Source: Janthinobacterium sp. SUN073
Lineage (GTDB): Bacteria; Pseudomonadota; Gammaproteobacteria; Burkholderiales; Burkholderiaceae_D
Reading direction: 5' to 3'
DNA: 64,000 nucleotides
Assembly: GCF_030397665.1 (NCBI RefSeq)
Contig: NZ_JAPUBT010000004.1
Coordinates: forward strand, 1 to 64,000
Made by a program: the position numbers and the translations under genes. This document shows positions 18,649 to 27,577 of this stretch, piece by piece (the stretch's first letter is position 1; every line of letters starts with the position of its first letter). The notes below the pieces were generated by a model. That model worked only from the letters and a program-made list of their open reading frames with translations, did not search any database and was not told the DNA's origin.

Positions 18649-20010
18649 CTAATTCAGCAATCGCAACACGTCATTAAAGACGGCAAGCACCATCAAGGTC
18701 AGCAACAAACCGATCCCCAGGCGCTGGGCAATCTCGCCTACGCGCTCCGGCAAGGGGCGTCCGGTCAAAACTTCCAGCGAATAATACAGCAAATGCCCGC
18801 CATCCAGAACAGGAATGGGTAGCAAATTCATCACGCCCAGACTGATACTGATGAAGGCGATGAAGCTCAGGTAGCTTACCAGGCCGGTGCGCGCCGTCTG
18901 GCCCGCATAATCGGCGATGGTAATGGGCCCCGTCACATTCTTCAGCGAGACCTGGCCGGTCACCATTTTACCCAGCATTTTCAGGCTCATGACACTGGTA
19001 TCCCAGACCTTGGTGGACGCCTTGCCCACGGCAGAGAACGGTCCGGAGGCCACGCTGATCATATCCGGCACCTGCCCCAGCTTTGCCTGGATCTTACCAA
19101 CTGTTACAGCTCCCTCTGTCCCCGCACCCGGCACGGCGTCCGGCGTAATGGGCAAGGTCAAGTCCTGGCCCTGGCGCAAGAGTTGCAATTGCAAGGTCCG
19201 GCCAGGCGCCTGGCTCAGGGTGGCGATGACGGCCGCCACGTCGTGCACGGGCTGCTCGTCGATGGCCAGGATCTGGTCGTTTTTCTGCAGGCCGGCGCGC
19301 GCGGCGGCGCCACCGGGCATGATTTCCATCAGGGTGGGCGCGGAACGGGCCAGGGTCAGGCCCAGCTTGCCCAGCACGTCGCCTTCCAGGTCCGTCTCCG
19401 TCAGGCTGGCCGTCGGCAAGGTCGCTTCCTGCTGGCCACGGTCGGGACGGCGCAATTCGATGCGCGCCGGCTGCTTGTCGAGGGTGGCCTGGATCAGTTC
19501 CCAGCGCAGCTCGGACCAGCTGGCCACGGCCTTGCCATTCACCGTTTCAACCGTATCGCCGCTGCGCAAGCCGGCCGCGTAGGCGGCCGTTTGCTCGGCC
19601 ACGGGACCGAGCTTGCTCGACGGCTCTTCGATGCCATGCATGAACAGGCCCGCGTACAGCACGATGGCGACGAGGAAATTGGCCAGCGGGCCGGCGGCCA
19701 CGATGGCGATGCGGCGCCACACGCTCTGGCGCGTGAATTCGCGGCGCAATTCGCTTTCCGGCAAGTCGCTGAGGTCTTGCGCACGGCTGTCGAGCATGCT
19801 CACATAGCCGCCCAGCGGCAGCGCGGAAATCGCCCATTCCGTCTGGTCCTTGCCAAACTTGCGCGAATACACCACTTTCCCCATGCCGATCGAGAAGCGC
19901 AGCACTTTCACGCCGCACCAGCGCGCCACCAGGTAGTGCCCCAGTTCGTGCAGGGTAATCAGCGAACCGAGCGCGACGATAAAAGCCAGCAAGGTGGTAA
20001 TCAAGGTCAT
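18649..20010 (-). CDS. rseP: RIP metalloprotease RseP (site-2 protease)
   Basis: A 453-residue intramembrane zinc protease of the envelope stress response, which cleaves the anti-sigma factor RseA after DegS. The zinc site is HELGH at residues 21-25 inside the first membrane helix, and the third ligand lies in the C-terminal [14 protein letters not shown] segment. Two PDZ domains lie between ([20 protein letters not shown] and [18 protein letters not shown]). The start overlaps the dxr stop (ATGA), and bamA follows 83 bases downstream. Confidence 0.97.
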   Translation of the reverse strand: MTLITTLLAFIVALGSLITLHELGHYLVARWCGVKVLRFSIGMGKVVYSRKFGKDQTEWAISALPLGGYVSMLDSRAQDLSDLPESELRREFTRQSVWRRIAIVAAGPLANFLVAIVLYAGLFMHGIEEPSSKLGPVAEQTAAYAAGLRSGDTVETVNGKAVASWSELRWELIQATLDKQPARIELRRPDRGQQEATLPTASLTETDLEGDVLGKLGLTLARSAPTLMEIMPGGAAARAGLQKNDQILAIDEQPVHDVAAVIATLSQAPGRTLQLQLLRQGQDLTLPITPDAVPGAGTEGAVTVGKIQAKLGQVPDMISVASGPFSAVGKASTKVWDTSVMSLKMLGKMVTGQVSLKNVTGPITIADYAGQTARTGLVSYLSFIAFISISLGVMNLLPIPVLDGGHLLYYSLEVLTGRPLPERVGEIAQRLGIGLLLTLMVLAVFNDVLRLLN

Positions 20011-21191
20011 GCGGCCAGCCTCTGGGCGATATACGCGTGCGCGGCCGCTCTGGCCAGGCGGTCCTGCTCCATCACGGCCTCGATGCTGGAGGCGGCGCCA
20101 TGCGGCACCGCCTCGATCACGTGGGCGATGACTCTGTCGATCTGGCGGAAGCCGATCTGCTCGTCAAGAAACGCTTGCACGGCCACTTCATTGGCCGCAT
20201 TGAGCAGGGCCGGCGCCGTGCCGCCCGCGCGCAAGGCGTCGAACGCCAGCGCCAGGCAGGGGAAACGGCGGAAATCGGGACGTTCGAACTGCAGCGTGGC
20301 CACTTGCGCCAGATCCAGCTGCGCCACGCCAGAGTTGATACGCTGCGGATAGGCCAGCGCATGGGCGATCGGCGTGCGCATGTCCGGGTTGCCCAGCTGG
20401 GCCAGCACGGAACCGTCGATATACGACACCATCGAATGGATCACGCTTTGCGGATGGATCAGCACTTCGATCTGCTCGGCCGGCGCGCCGAACAGCCAGT
20501 GCGCTTCGATCACTTCCAGGCCCTTGTTCATCATGGTGGCCGAATCGACGGAAATCTTGCGTCCCATGGCCCAGGTCGGATGCTTGCATGCCTGGTCCGG
20601 CGTGACCGTGTCGAGCGTCTCGACGTCGCGCGTAAGGAAGGGGCCGCCGGAAGCCGTCAGCACGATTTTCGCCACGCCAGCGGCACCTGGCGCGCGGCCA
20701 TGCGCGTGCGGCATGCATTGGAAGATGGCGTTATGCTCGCTGTCGATGGGCAGCAGCACGGCGCCGTTATCGTGCACGGCATCGATGAACAGCTGGCCGG
20801 ACATGACCAGCGCTTCCTTATTGGCCAGCAACACTTTCTTGCCGGCGCGTGCCGCCGCCAGGGTGGGCGCCAGGCCGGCCGCGCCGACGATGGCCGCCAT
20901 CACACCCGTCACCTGCGGCGCGCTGGCGATGGCGCACAGGGCTTCCACACCGTACTCGACTTGCGTAGCGACGCCCTGCCCGCGCAGCAAGCGCGTCAGT
21001 TCAAGGGCGGCGTCCGCCGTGCCGACGACGGCGCGCTGCGGACGGAACTGCAGACACTGGGCGGCCAGTTCGGCCACGCGGCTGTGGGCGCTCAGCGCAT
21101 ACACGCTGTATTGCTCTGGATGACGCGCGAGCACGTCCAGGGTGGACACGCCGATCGAGCCGGTCGCGCCAAGGATGGTGATGTATTGCAT
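20007..21191 (-). CDS. dxr: 1-deoxy-D-xylulose 5-phosphate reductoisomerase
   Basis: A 394-residue NADPH-dependent enzyme of the MEP isoprenoid pathway (DXP to MEP). The nucleotide site is [16 protein letters not shown] at the N-terminus. The metal/substrate block [13 protein letters not shown] and the [20 protein letters not shown] signature are present, as is [10 protein letters not shown]. The frame extends upstream through cdsA in another phase, so the ATG at 21189-21191 is used, which gives the family's normal length. It supplies isoprenoid precursors for UppS three genes earlier in the same string. Confidence 0.97.
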   Translation of the reverse strand: MQYITILGATGSIGVSTLDVLARHPEQYSVYALSAHSRVAELAAQCLQFRPQRAVVGTADAALELTRLLRGQGVATQVEYGVEALCAIASAPQVTGVMAAIVGAAGLAPTLAAARAGKKVLLANKEALVMSGQLFIDAVHDNGAVLLPIDSEHNAIFQCMPHAHGRAPGAAGVAKIVLTASGGPFLTRDVETLDTVTPDQACKHPTWAMGRKISVDSATMMNKGLEVIEAHWLFGAPAEQIEVLIHPQSVIHSMVSYIDGSVLAQLGNPDMRTPIAHALAYPQRINSGVAQLDLAQVATLQFERPDFRRFPCLALAFDALRAGGTAPALLNAANEVAVQAFLDEQIGFRQIDRVIAHVIEAVPHGAASSIEAVMEQDRLARAAAHAYIAQRLAA

Positions 21192-21199
21192 GAGTTTCC

Positions 21200-22033
21200 T
21201 TAAAGCCAGCTGGCCACGAGGGCGGCAAATGGCAGGACCGGGATCAGCGCGTCGATACGGTCGAGTACACCGCCATGGCCAGGCAGCAGCTTGCTGCTGT
21301 CCTTGATGCCGGCGCGGCGCTTCAATTGGGATTCGAACAGGTCGCCGACGATGCTGGCGGCGACGATCAGCAACAGCACCAGCAAGGCCACCAACCAGCC
21401 GCGGCGCAATTGCAGCTGCACGGCGAAGGTGTCTTGCAGCACCGGCAGCGATGGCGCGGCGACGATGGTGATGGCGGAGATCACCAGCACGGCGATCCCG
21501 CCGCCGATGGCGCCTTCCCAGGATTTGCCTGGGGAAATACTGGGCGCCAGCTTGCGCTTGCCGAACGCCTTGCCCGAGAAGTAGGCGCCGATATCGGCGA
21601 TCCACACCAGGGCCATGACGGACAGCAGGTACAAGGGGCTATGCAGGAACAAGGCGATGATGGCGACGAAGCAGCCGACGATGGTCACCGGGTACACCAG
21701 GCTGAGCAAGGTATTGCCCAGACCCTCGGTAGGCGGCAAGCCCGTCGCCAGCGAAGGCACGAAGCGGATCAGCCAGATGGCCACGCACAGGGCGAACCAG
21801 AAATTGAGCTGCGCCATGCCGTTACCGACAAAAAACGTATACGCGAAGGCGGCAGTCCAGACGGCGGCAATCACGAGCGCCTGGCGATTTTTGAAGATGC
21901 GGAAGCTTTCCCAGACGGCGGCGCCGAAGAACGCCGTGACGATCACGGCGAAGGCGGGGAAATAATTCAGATACAGAACCGGCAGCAAGACCGCCAAGAG
22001 GACCAGGGCGGTGATTATCCGTGTTTTCAGCAT
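21200..22033 (-). CDS. cdsA: Phosphatidate cytidylyltransferase
   Basis: A 277-residue polytopic membrane enzyme forming CDP-diacylglycerol from phosphatidate and CTP, the branch point of phospholipid synthesis. About eight hydrophobic segments are evident. The family signature occupies the C-terminal part: [20 protein letters not shown] followed by GVLDRIDAL, and [14 protein letters not shown] lies before it. The start overlaps the uppS stop (TGATG). Confidence 0.96.
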   Translation of the reverse strand: MLKTRIITALVLLAVLLPVLYLNYFPAFAVIVTAFFGAAVWESFRIFKNRQALVIAAVWTAAFAYTFFVGNGMAQLNFWFALCVAIWLIRFVPSLATGLPPTEGLGNTLLSLVYPVTIVGCFVAIIALFLHSPLYLLSVMALVWIADIGAYFSGKAFGKRKLAPSISPGKSWEGAIGGGIAVLVISAITIVAAPSLPVLQDTFAVQLQLRRGWLVALLVLLLIVAASIVGDLFESQLKRRAGIKDSSKLLPGHGGVLDRIDALIPVLPFAALVASWL

Positions 22034-22800
22034 CAGTTTGTCTTTTCAGTTAATTGCGCGCTGGTACGGCCAAAGCGCCGTTCGCGCTGCTGGTAAGACG
22101 CGATTGCCGCGTCGAGGCACTCGTCATTGAAGTCGGGCCAGAAAGTCTCGGTGAAAAACAGCTCAGTGTACGCCAGTTGCCACAGCAGGAAATTGGAAAT
22201 GCGCTGCTCGCCGCCCGTGCGGATGAACAGGTCAGGCTCGGGCGCATAGGCCATGGCCAGGTGCGGCGCCAGTTGTTCTTCCGTGTAAGCCTGCCCGGCA
22301 GGCTGGCCGTTGGCAGCGGCCTCGACCGTCATTTTATTGACTGCCTGCATGATGTCCCAGCGCCCGCCGTAATTGGCGCAGATCGTCACCGTCAGGCGCG
22401 TGTTGCGCGCCGTCTTGCGCTCGGCATTGGCAATCAGGGTTTGCAGCTGCTCGTTGAAGCGCGACAGGTCGCCCACCACTTTCAGGCGGATGTCGTTGGC
22501 ATGCATCTTGACCACTTCGCGTTCCAGCATGGTGACGAACAGGCGCATCAGCATTGACACCTCTTCTTCCGGGCGGCGCCAGTTTTCCGAACTGAAGGCA
22601 AACAGGGTCAGATACTCGACACCCCGTTCGAGGCAGGTCTCGACGACACCGCGCACGGCGTCAGCGCCCTTGACGTGGCCAGCCACGCGCGGCAGGAAGC
22701 GTTTGGTTGCCCAGCGGCCATTGCCATCCATAATGATTGCCACATGGCGCGGCACAGTGCCAACCTCAGGTACTGCCGTTGTCGAACTCGAATAGATCAT
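22033..22800 (-). CDS. uppS: Undecaprenyl diphosphate synthase
   Basis: A 255-residue cis-prenyltransferase making the C55 carrier of peptidoglycan and O-antigen. The catalytic Asp25 lies in [16 protein letters not shown], followed by [26 protein letters not shown] and the pyrophosphate-binding [16 protein letters not shown] with [12 protein letters not shown]. It is separated from frr by a 99-base gap with a hairpin, which may mark a partial transcriptional break between the translation and envelope parts of the block. Confidence 0.97.
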   Translation of the reverse strand: MIYSSSTTAVPEVGTVPRHVAIIMDGNGRWATKRFLPRVAGHVKGADAVRGVVETCLERGVEYLTLFAFSSENWRRPEEEVSMLMRLFVTMLEREVVKMHANDIRLKVVGDLSRFNEQLQTLIANAERKTARNTRLTVTICANYGGRWDIMQAVNKMTVEAAANGQPAGQAYTEEQLAPHLAMAYAPEPDLFIRTGGEQRISNFLLWQLAYTELFFTETFWPDFNDECLDAAIASYQQRERRFGRTSAQLTEKTN

Positions 22801-22850
22801 GAAAACACGAATACCAAAAATAAAAGATAACTATTATGCGCCAAATAGCA

Positions 22851-22881
22851 CTGCCCGGAAAAGCCATGCTTTCCCGGGCAG
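22851..22881 (-). terminator. Hairpin between frr and uppS (possible attenuator)
   Basis: Arms of CTGCCCGGAAAAGC and GCTTTCCCGGGCAG (one mismatch) with a 3-base loop lie 19 bases after the frr stop. No T run follows immediately on the minus strand, so it may be a partial terminator or an mRNA-stabilising stem rather than a full stop. Confidence 0.55.
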
Positions 22882-22899
22882 CGTCAAAAGGACTGAAAA

Positions 22900-23460
22900 C
22901 TAGACCGTCAGCACTTCTTTTTCTTTGTCGACCACCATCTTGTCGATGTCGGCAATAAACTTGTCCGTCAGTTTCTGCACTTCTTCCGACGAGCGGCGCT
23001 CATCGTCCTCGGAGCAGGCTTTTTCCTTGACCAGTTTCTTCAGCGACTCGTTCGCATCGCGGCGAATGTTACGCACGGCAATCTTCGCGTCTTCCGCTTC
23101 GGTCTTGACCAGCTTGACCATTTCCTTGCGGCGCTCTTCCGTCAGCGGCGGCGTCGGGACGCGGATCATGTCGCCCTGTGCCGATGGGTTCAAGCCCAGG
23201 TCGGCGTCGCGGATGGCTTTTTCAACGGTCGAGGCCATTTTCTTTTCGTACGGCTGCACACCGATGGTGCGCGCGTCGATCAGGGTCACGTTGGCCACCT
23301 GGGTCAGCGCCGTCGGCGAACCGTAGTAATCGACCATCACGTGGTCCAGGATACCCGTATGGGCGCGGCCGGTACGCACTTTGGCCAGGTCGGCCCGCAG
23401 TGTTTCCAGCGACTTCGTCATGCGTTCCTGGGTGTTCTTTTTAACGTCTGCTAAGGACAT
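22900..23460 (-). CDS. frr: Ribosome recycling factor
   Basis: A 186-residue tRNA-mimicking factor that splits the post-termination ribosome with EF-G. Family motifs: [55 protein letters not shown] and [15 protein letters not shown]. It is fourth in the rpsB-tsf-pyrH-frr string. Unusually, 186 bases separate it from pyrH, and that gap contains a palindromic repeat (copy B). Confidence 0.97.
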   Translation of the reverse strand: MSLADVKKNTQERMTKSLETLRADLAKVRTGRAHTGILDHVMVDYYGSPTALTQVANVTLIDARTIGVQPYEKKMASTVEKAIRDADLGLNPSAQGDMIRVPTPPLTEERRKEMVKLVKTEAEDAKIAVRNIRRDANESLKKLVKEKACSEDDERRSSEEVQKLTDKFIADIDKMVVDKEKEVLTV

Positions 23461-23531
23461 ACGCCCTCCTATATCTTGATAATAAATGGGTATTACAATT
23501 ATTCACTGCAGTGTCAATGCTCGCGCAGTCG

Positions 23532-23640
23532 GGAGTGCCGAAAACCGTTCAGGGCAAGGCGCAGAACCGAAGACGCTACGAATAGTACATAACGTGGATC
23601 AGGCACTGCAACGCAGCCATGGACGGTTTCTCGGTGCTCC
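23532..23640. repeat. Palindromic intergenic repeat, copy B (pyrH-frr gap)
   Basis: A 109-base element with complementary outer arms (23532-23548 and 23623-23640, two mismatches and one indel). Its interior closely matches copy C: both contain TCAGGGCAAGGCGC, CTACGAATAGTAC (C: GTACGAATAGTAC), GCAACGC and CCATGGACG in the same order. It starts about 70 bases upstream of frr and ends 6 bases before the pyrH stop. Unlike copies A and C it sits between two genes of the same orientation. Confidence 0.7.
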
Positions 23641-23646
23641 TTATTT

Positions 23647-24363
23647 CTATACGTGGACCAGCGTACCTTCATCTTCGCCCATGATGACGCGCATCAGCGC
23701 GCCTGGCTTGGTGATCGAAAACACCTTGATTGGCAGTTTCTGGTCGCGGCACAGGGCGAATGCGGTGGCATCCATCACTTGCAGGTGCTTGGCGATGGCG
23801 TCGTCGAACGTAATCGTGTGGAACAGGGTGGCGTTCGGATCCTTCTTCGGATCGGCCGTGTAGACGCCGTCGACCTTGGTGGCCTTCAGGACGATCTCGG
23901 CACTGATCTCGGAACCGCGCAGGGCGGCTGCCGTGTCGGTGGTGAAGAACGGATTGCCGGTACCGGCGGCGAAGACCACCACTTTGCCTTCTTCCAGGTA
24001 TTGCAGGGCTTTCGGACGGACGTACGGCTCGACAACTTGCTCGATGCCGATGGCCGACATGACGCGTGCGACGATGCCGACGTGGCGCATGGCATCGGCC
24101 AGGGCCAGTGCATTCATCACGGTGGCAAGCATGCCCATGTAGTCGGCGGTGGCACGGTCCATGCCTTGCGCGCCAGGAGCGACGCCACGGAAGATATTGC
24201 CGCCACCAATCACGATTGCCAGTTCCACACCCAATTTCGCCACCTCGGCCACATCGGCCACCATGCGCTCGATCGTGGCGCGGTTGATGCCGTAGGGATC
24301 ATCGCCCATCAGGGCTTCGCCGGACAACTTGAGGAGGACGCGCTTGTAGGCTGGTTTTGACAT
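23647..24363 (-). CDS. pyrH: UMP kinase
   Basis: A 238-residue bacterial UMP kinase (amino-acid-kinase fold) phosphorylating UMP to UDP. Motifs: [19 protein letters not shown], the [20 protein letters not shown] phosphate loop, [19 protein letters not shown] and [12 protein letters not shown]. The ATG at 24361-24363 with GGAG about 10 bases upstream gives the usual length; an ATG five codons earlier is possible. It lies between tsf and frr, as in most proteobacteria. Confidence 0.97.
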   Translation of the reverse strand: MSKPAYKRVLLKLSGEALMGDDPYGINRATIERMVADVAEVAKLGVELAIVIGGGNIFRGVAPGAQGMDRATADYMGMLATVMNALALADAMRHVGIVARVMSAIGIEQVVEPYVRPKALQYLEEGKVVVFAAGTGNPFFTTDTAAALRGSEISAEIVLKATKVDGVYTADPKKDPNATLFHTITFDDAIAKHLQVMDATAFALCRDQKLPIKVFSITKPGALMRVIMGEDEGTLVHV

Positions 24364-24481
24364 GAGCTGGGGCTCCATAAATGAGGTTATTCGAGTATGA
24401 CATGGCGCAGCGCCTTGCAGCGCCGGATAGGCGCGCGGGGCTGCCCATGCCGCCGCCCGGCACGACAGGTGCGGGCGGGCC

Positions 24482-24505
24482 AAAAAAACGGGCCTCTCGG
24501 CCCGC
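24482..24505 (-). terminator. Hairpin terminator after tsf
   Basis: CGGGCC/GGCCCG stem with a 4-base loop, followed on the minus strand by seven Ts. It begins only 6 bases after the tsf stop codon and would reduce read-through into pyrH. Confidence 0.85.
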
Positions 24506-24510
24506 TTTAC

Positions 24511-25422
24511 TTACGCTCCCTGGGAGGCAGCCATCTGTGCTGCGACTTCTGCTGCGAAGTCGTCTTGCTTCTTCTCGATGCCTTCGCCTACCACGTACAT
24601 GGCAAAACCTTTGACGCTGGTGTTAGCCGCCTTCAGCATTTGCTCAACCGACAGCTTGTCGTTTTTCACGAAAGCCTGGTTCAGCAGCGATACTTCTTTC
24701 AGGAACTTCTGTACGGAACCTTCCAGGCGCTTGGCCAGGATTTCCGGCGATTGCGCTGGCTTGCCTTCGGCGGCCGCTTTGACTGCGTCTTCTTCGGCTT
24801 TCAGTTGGGCAACCGAACGCTCTTTTTCGATCAGTTCCGCAGGAACTTCGTTCGACGACAGCGACACTGGCTTCATGGCAGCGATGTGCATGGCCACGTC
24901 TTTGCCGACTTGCTCATCGGCGCCGTCGAATTCGACGATCACGCCAATGCGCGCACCGTGCAGGTACGACGCCAGCTTGTTGCTGGTTTCGAAACGCTGG
25001 AAGCGGCGGATGGTCATGTTTTCGCCGATTTTGCCGATCAGGGCAGCGCGCACTTCGTCCAGGGTCTTGCCATCGAGTGGCAGGGCCAACAGGGCAGCGA
25101 CGTCAGCCGGGTTGTGTTCCGCTACCAGACGGGCAGCGTTGTTGGCCAGTGCCAGGAAATCGTCGTTTTTCGCAACGAAGTCGGTTTCCGAGTTCACTTC
25201 GACCAGGGCGCCTACGCCATTGGCGATGTAGGTTGCCACAACGCCTTCAGCGGTGATACGTGCCGATGCTTTCGATGCCTTGCCGCCCAGTTTGACGCGC
25301 AGGATCTCTTCCGCACGCGCCATGTCGCCATCGGCTTCGGTCAGTGCTTTTTTGCATTCCATCATTGGTGCGTCGGTTTTGCCGCGCAATTCGCCTACCA
25401 TCGCTGCTGTAATCGCTGCCAT
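24511..25422 (-). CDS. tsf: Elongation factor Ts
   Basis: A 303-residue nucleotide exchange factor for EF-Tu. The N-terminal UBA-like domain ([20 protein letters not shown]) is followed by the [16 protein letters not shown] core motif that contacts EF-Tu, and the dimerisation/coiled-coil region ([18 protein letters not shown]) lies near the C-terminus. It follows rpsB with a hairpin in the gap and is followed by its own terminator, so the stoichiometry of S2, Ts and the later enzymes is probably graded. Confidence 0.97.
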   Translation of the reverse strand: MAAITAAMVGELRGKTDAPMMECKKALTEADGDMARAEEILRVKLGGKASKASARITAEGVVATYIANGVGALVEVNSETDFVAKNDDFLALANNAARLVAEHNPADVAALLALPLDGKTLDEVRAALIGKIGENMTIRRFQRFETSNKLASYLHGARIGVIVEFDGADEQVGKDVAMHIAAMKPVSLSSNEVPAELIEKERSVAQLKAEEDAVKAAAEGKPAQSPEILAKRLEGSVQKFLKEVSLLNQAFVKNDKLSVEQMLKAANTSVKGFAMYVVGEGIEKKQDDFAAEVAAQMAASQGA

Positions 25423-25501
25423 GTGTTTCTCCTGATTCGGTGAGTCGATAGTCGCGGCCGGGCAAATCTGCCTCGCCAGCGGTCTCTATCGTTTTTTTGT
25501 T

Positions 25502-25534
25502 AAAAAAAAGGGGGAGCTGCTGCCACCCCTTTTC
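25502..25534 (-). terminator. Attenuator-like hairpin between rpsB and tsf
   Basis: Read on the minus strand, AAAAGGGG pairs with CCCCCTTTT around an 11-base loop and continues into a T run, about 50 bases after the rpsB stop. The position suits partial termination, since tsf is normally cotranscribed with rpsB. Confidence 0.6.
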
Positions 25535-25580
25535 CCTTACTGCTGTGCTTACAAACGGCTATCTCGCGATAGCCTGGCCA

Positions 25581-26333
25581 TTAAGCCTGTTCGTTTACTT
25601 CGACGAATTCGTCGCCAGCGGCTGCTTTAACCATTTCAACAACTTCGTTACCGGCAGCTGCACGGCCTTCGATGATTGCATCAGCAACACCGCGAGCGTA
25701 CAACATGATGGCTTTCGAGGAGTCATCGTTACCTGGGATCACGAAGTTCACGCCTTCTGGGGAGTGGTTGGTATCGACAACGCCGATGACCGGGATACCC
25801 AGTTTAGCTGCTTCGGTGATCGCACCTTTATGGTAGCCGACGTCGACGACGAAGATTGCGTCAGGAATGCCGCCCATGTCCTTGATGCCGCCGATCGATT
25901 TTTGCAGCTTGATCATTTCGCGGGAGAACATCAGCGCTTCTTTTTTCGACAGCTTCTCGATCGAACCATCTTCAACCATGACTTCCATGTCTTTCAGACG
26001 CTTGATCGAGGTTTTGATCGTTTTGAAGTTGGTCAGCATGCCGCCCAACCAACGTTGATCAACGAAAGGCACGCCAGCGCGTTGTGCTTCAGCAGCGATG
26101 ATTTCGCGCGCTTGACGCTTGGTGCCAACCATCAGGATGGTGCCACGGTTTGCAGCCAGTTGACGCACGTGCTTCATTGCGTCCTGGTACATCGCCATGG
26201 TTTTTTCCAGGTTGATGATGTGGATCTTGTTGCGATGGCCGAAGATGAACGGTGCCATTTTTGGATTCCAAAAACGGGTTTGGTGACCAAAGTGGACACC
26301 GGCTTCCAGCATTTCGCGCATTGTTACGGACAT
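25581..26333 (-). CDS. rpsB: 30S ribosomal protein S2
   Basis: A 250-residue S2 protein. Recognised by [53 protein letters not shown] and [17 protein letters not shown]. The start ATG at 26331-26333 has a GGAG ribosome site. It is first gene of the translation/envelope block and divergent from map, with about 390 bases between starts. The long leader would leave room for S2 autoregulation, but I could not draw a specific structure. Confidence 0.98.
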   Translation of the reverse strand: MSVTMREMLEAGVHFGHQTRFWNPKMAPFIFGHRNKIHIINLEKTMAMYQDAMKHVRQLAANRGTILMVGTKRQAREIIAAEAQRAGVPFVDQRWLGGMLTNFKTIKTSIKRLKDMEVMVEDGSIEKLSKKEALMFSREMIKLQKSIGGIKDMGGIPDAIFVVDVGYHKGAITEAAKLGIPVIGVVDTNHSPEGVNFVIPGNDDSSKAIMLYARGVADAIIEGRAAAGNEVVEMVKAAAGDEFVEVNEQA

Positions 26334-26723
26334 TATTAACTCCAGGGTTGGGTCTGGAATCCGATCAGTCACCATACAGGCACCCTTGTCGACCGGATTC
26401 GCGTGTTTATATAAATTAAAGACACTGTTTTGCTGCATTGCCCAAAAGAGAATTCAAGCAACCCGGGATTCTACACCGAAATGCCCATTCCATCAAGTCC
26501 ACGACGCAAATCGCGCGCGCAGCGACGGCAAGCCTTGCACCACACTGGTGCAAGGCGTATCCACCATGGACTTTCCCGCAAAAATCGCCTGCCCGCCATA
26601 GGATGGAGGCGGCGGATGCGGGGCGCCTCGTTTATAATTTCGACATATTTGCAGACTTTTTCTCGTACGCTGAGATTCGTCTGTGCTTTTCACCCGAACA
26701 TCTTGCAGATTGCGAATTACACC
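26334..26723. promoter_or_regulatory. Divergent rpsB/map intergenic region
   Basis: 390 bases hold the promoters and leaders of both units. A small palindrome, TTGCACCACACTGGTGCAA, lies near 26535-26553. No reading frame here has family resemblance: the open frame upstream of map lacks homologous-looking sequence before the map ATG. No promoter could be assigned with confidence. Confidence 0.4.
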
Positions 26724-27536
26724 ATGGCCACCATCCGTATTAATAGCGCCGCCGACATCGAAGGCATGCGCGTTGCCGGCAAGCTCGGCGCCGAAGTACT
26801 CGATTACATCACTCCCTTCGTCAAGGTCGGCGTCACGACCGGCGAACTGGACCGCCTGTGCCACGAATACATGGTCAACGTGCAAGGCACCATCCCTGCC
26901 CCGCTGAACTACTGCCCGCCAGGCTACACGCCTTACCCGAAGGCCATCTGCACCTCCGTCAACGACGTCATCTGCCATGGCATTCCCGGCGACAAGGTCT
27001 TGAAGAGCGGCGATACCGTCAACCTCGACATCACCGTCATCAAGGATGGCTACCACGGCGACAACAGCCGCATGTTCTTGGTTGGCACGCCCACCATTCT
27101 GGCCAAGCGCCTGTCGGAAATCACCTATGAATGCATGTGGCTGGGAATCGACCAGATCAAGCCGGGCGCCCACCTGGGCGATATTGGCCACGCCATCCAG
27201 CAACATGCGGAAAAAGCCGGCTACAGCGTGGTACGCGAATTCTGCGGCCACGGCATCGGCAAGGTCTTCCATGAAGAGCCGCAAGTGCTGCACTACGGCA
27301 AGCCGGGCACCCTGGAACGCCTGGAAGCGGGCATGATCTTCACCGTGGAACCGATGATCAACTCGGGCCGCCGCGAAATCCGCGAAATGAACGATGGCTG
27401 GACCATCAAAACCAAGGACCGCAGCCTGTCGGCGCAATGGGAACACACGGTGCTGGTGACGGAAACGGGCTATGAAGTGCTGACCGTCTCGCCCGGCATG
27501 CCGCCGCCGCCGGGCTTCATCACCAACAAAGCCTGA
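26724..27536 (+). CDS. map: Methionine aminopeptidase, type I
   Basis: A 270-residue dinuclear metallopeptidase that removes the initiator methionine from nascent proteins. The five metal ligands are visible: two Asp in NLDITVIKDGYHGDNSRMF, His in GHGIGKVFHEEPQ, Glu in FTVEPMI and Glu in SAQWEHTV. The substrate-site CTSVNDVICHGIP block is also present. The ATG at 26724 begins MATIRINSAADIEGMR. It is divergent from rpsB and followed by glnD after 41 bases. Confidence 0.97.
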   Translation: MATIRINSAADIEGMRVAGKLGAEVLDYITPFVKVGVTTGELDRLCHEYMVNVQGTIPAPLNYCPPGYTPYPKAICTSVNDVICHGIPGDKVLKSGDTVNLDITVIKDGYHGDNSRMFLVGTPTILAKRLSEITYECMWLGIDQIKPGAHLGDIGHAIQQHAEKAGYSVVREFCGHGIGKVFHEEPQVLHYGKPGTLERLEAGMIFTVEPMINSGRREIREMNDGWTIKTKDRSLSAQWEHTVLVTETGYEVLTVSPGMPPPPGFITNKA

Positions 27537-27577
27537 TCCCGCCAGCCAGCCAAACGCAACGCCACTCCAGGGCCCAG

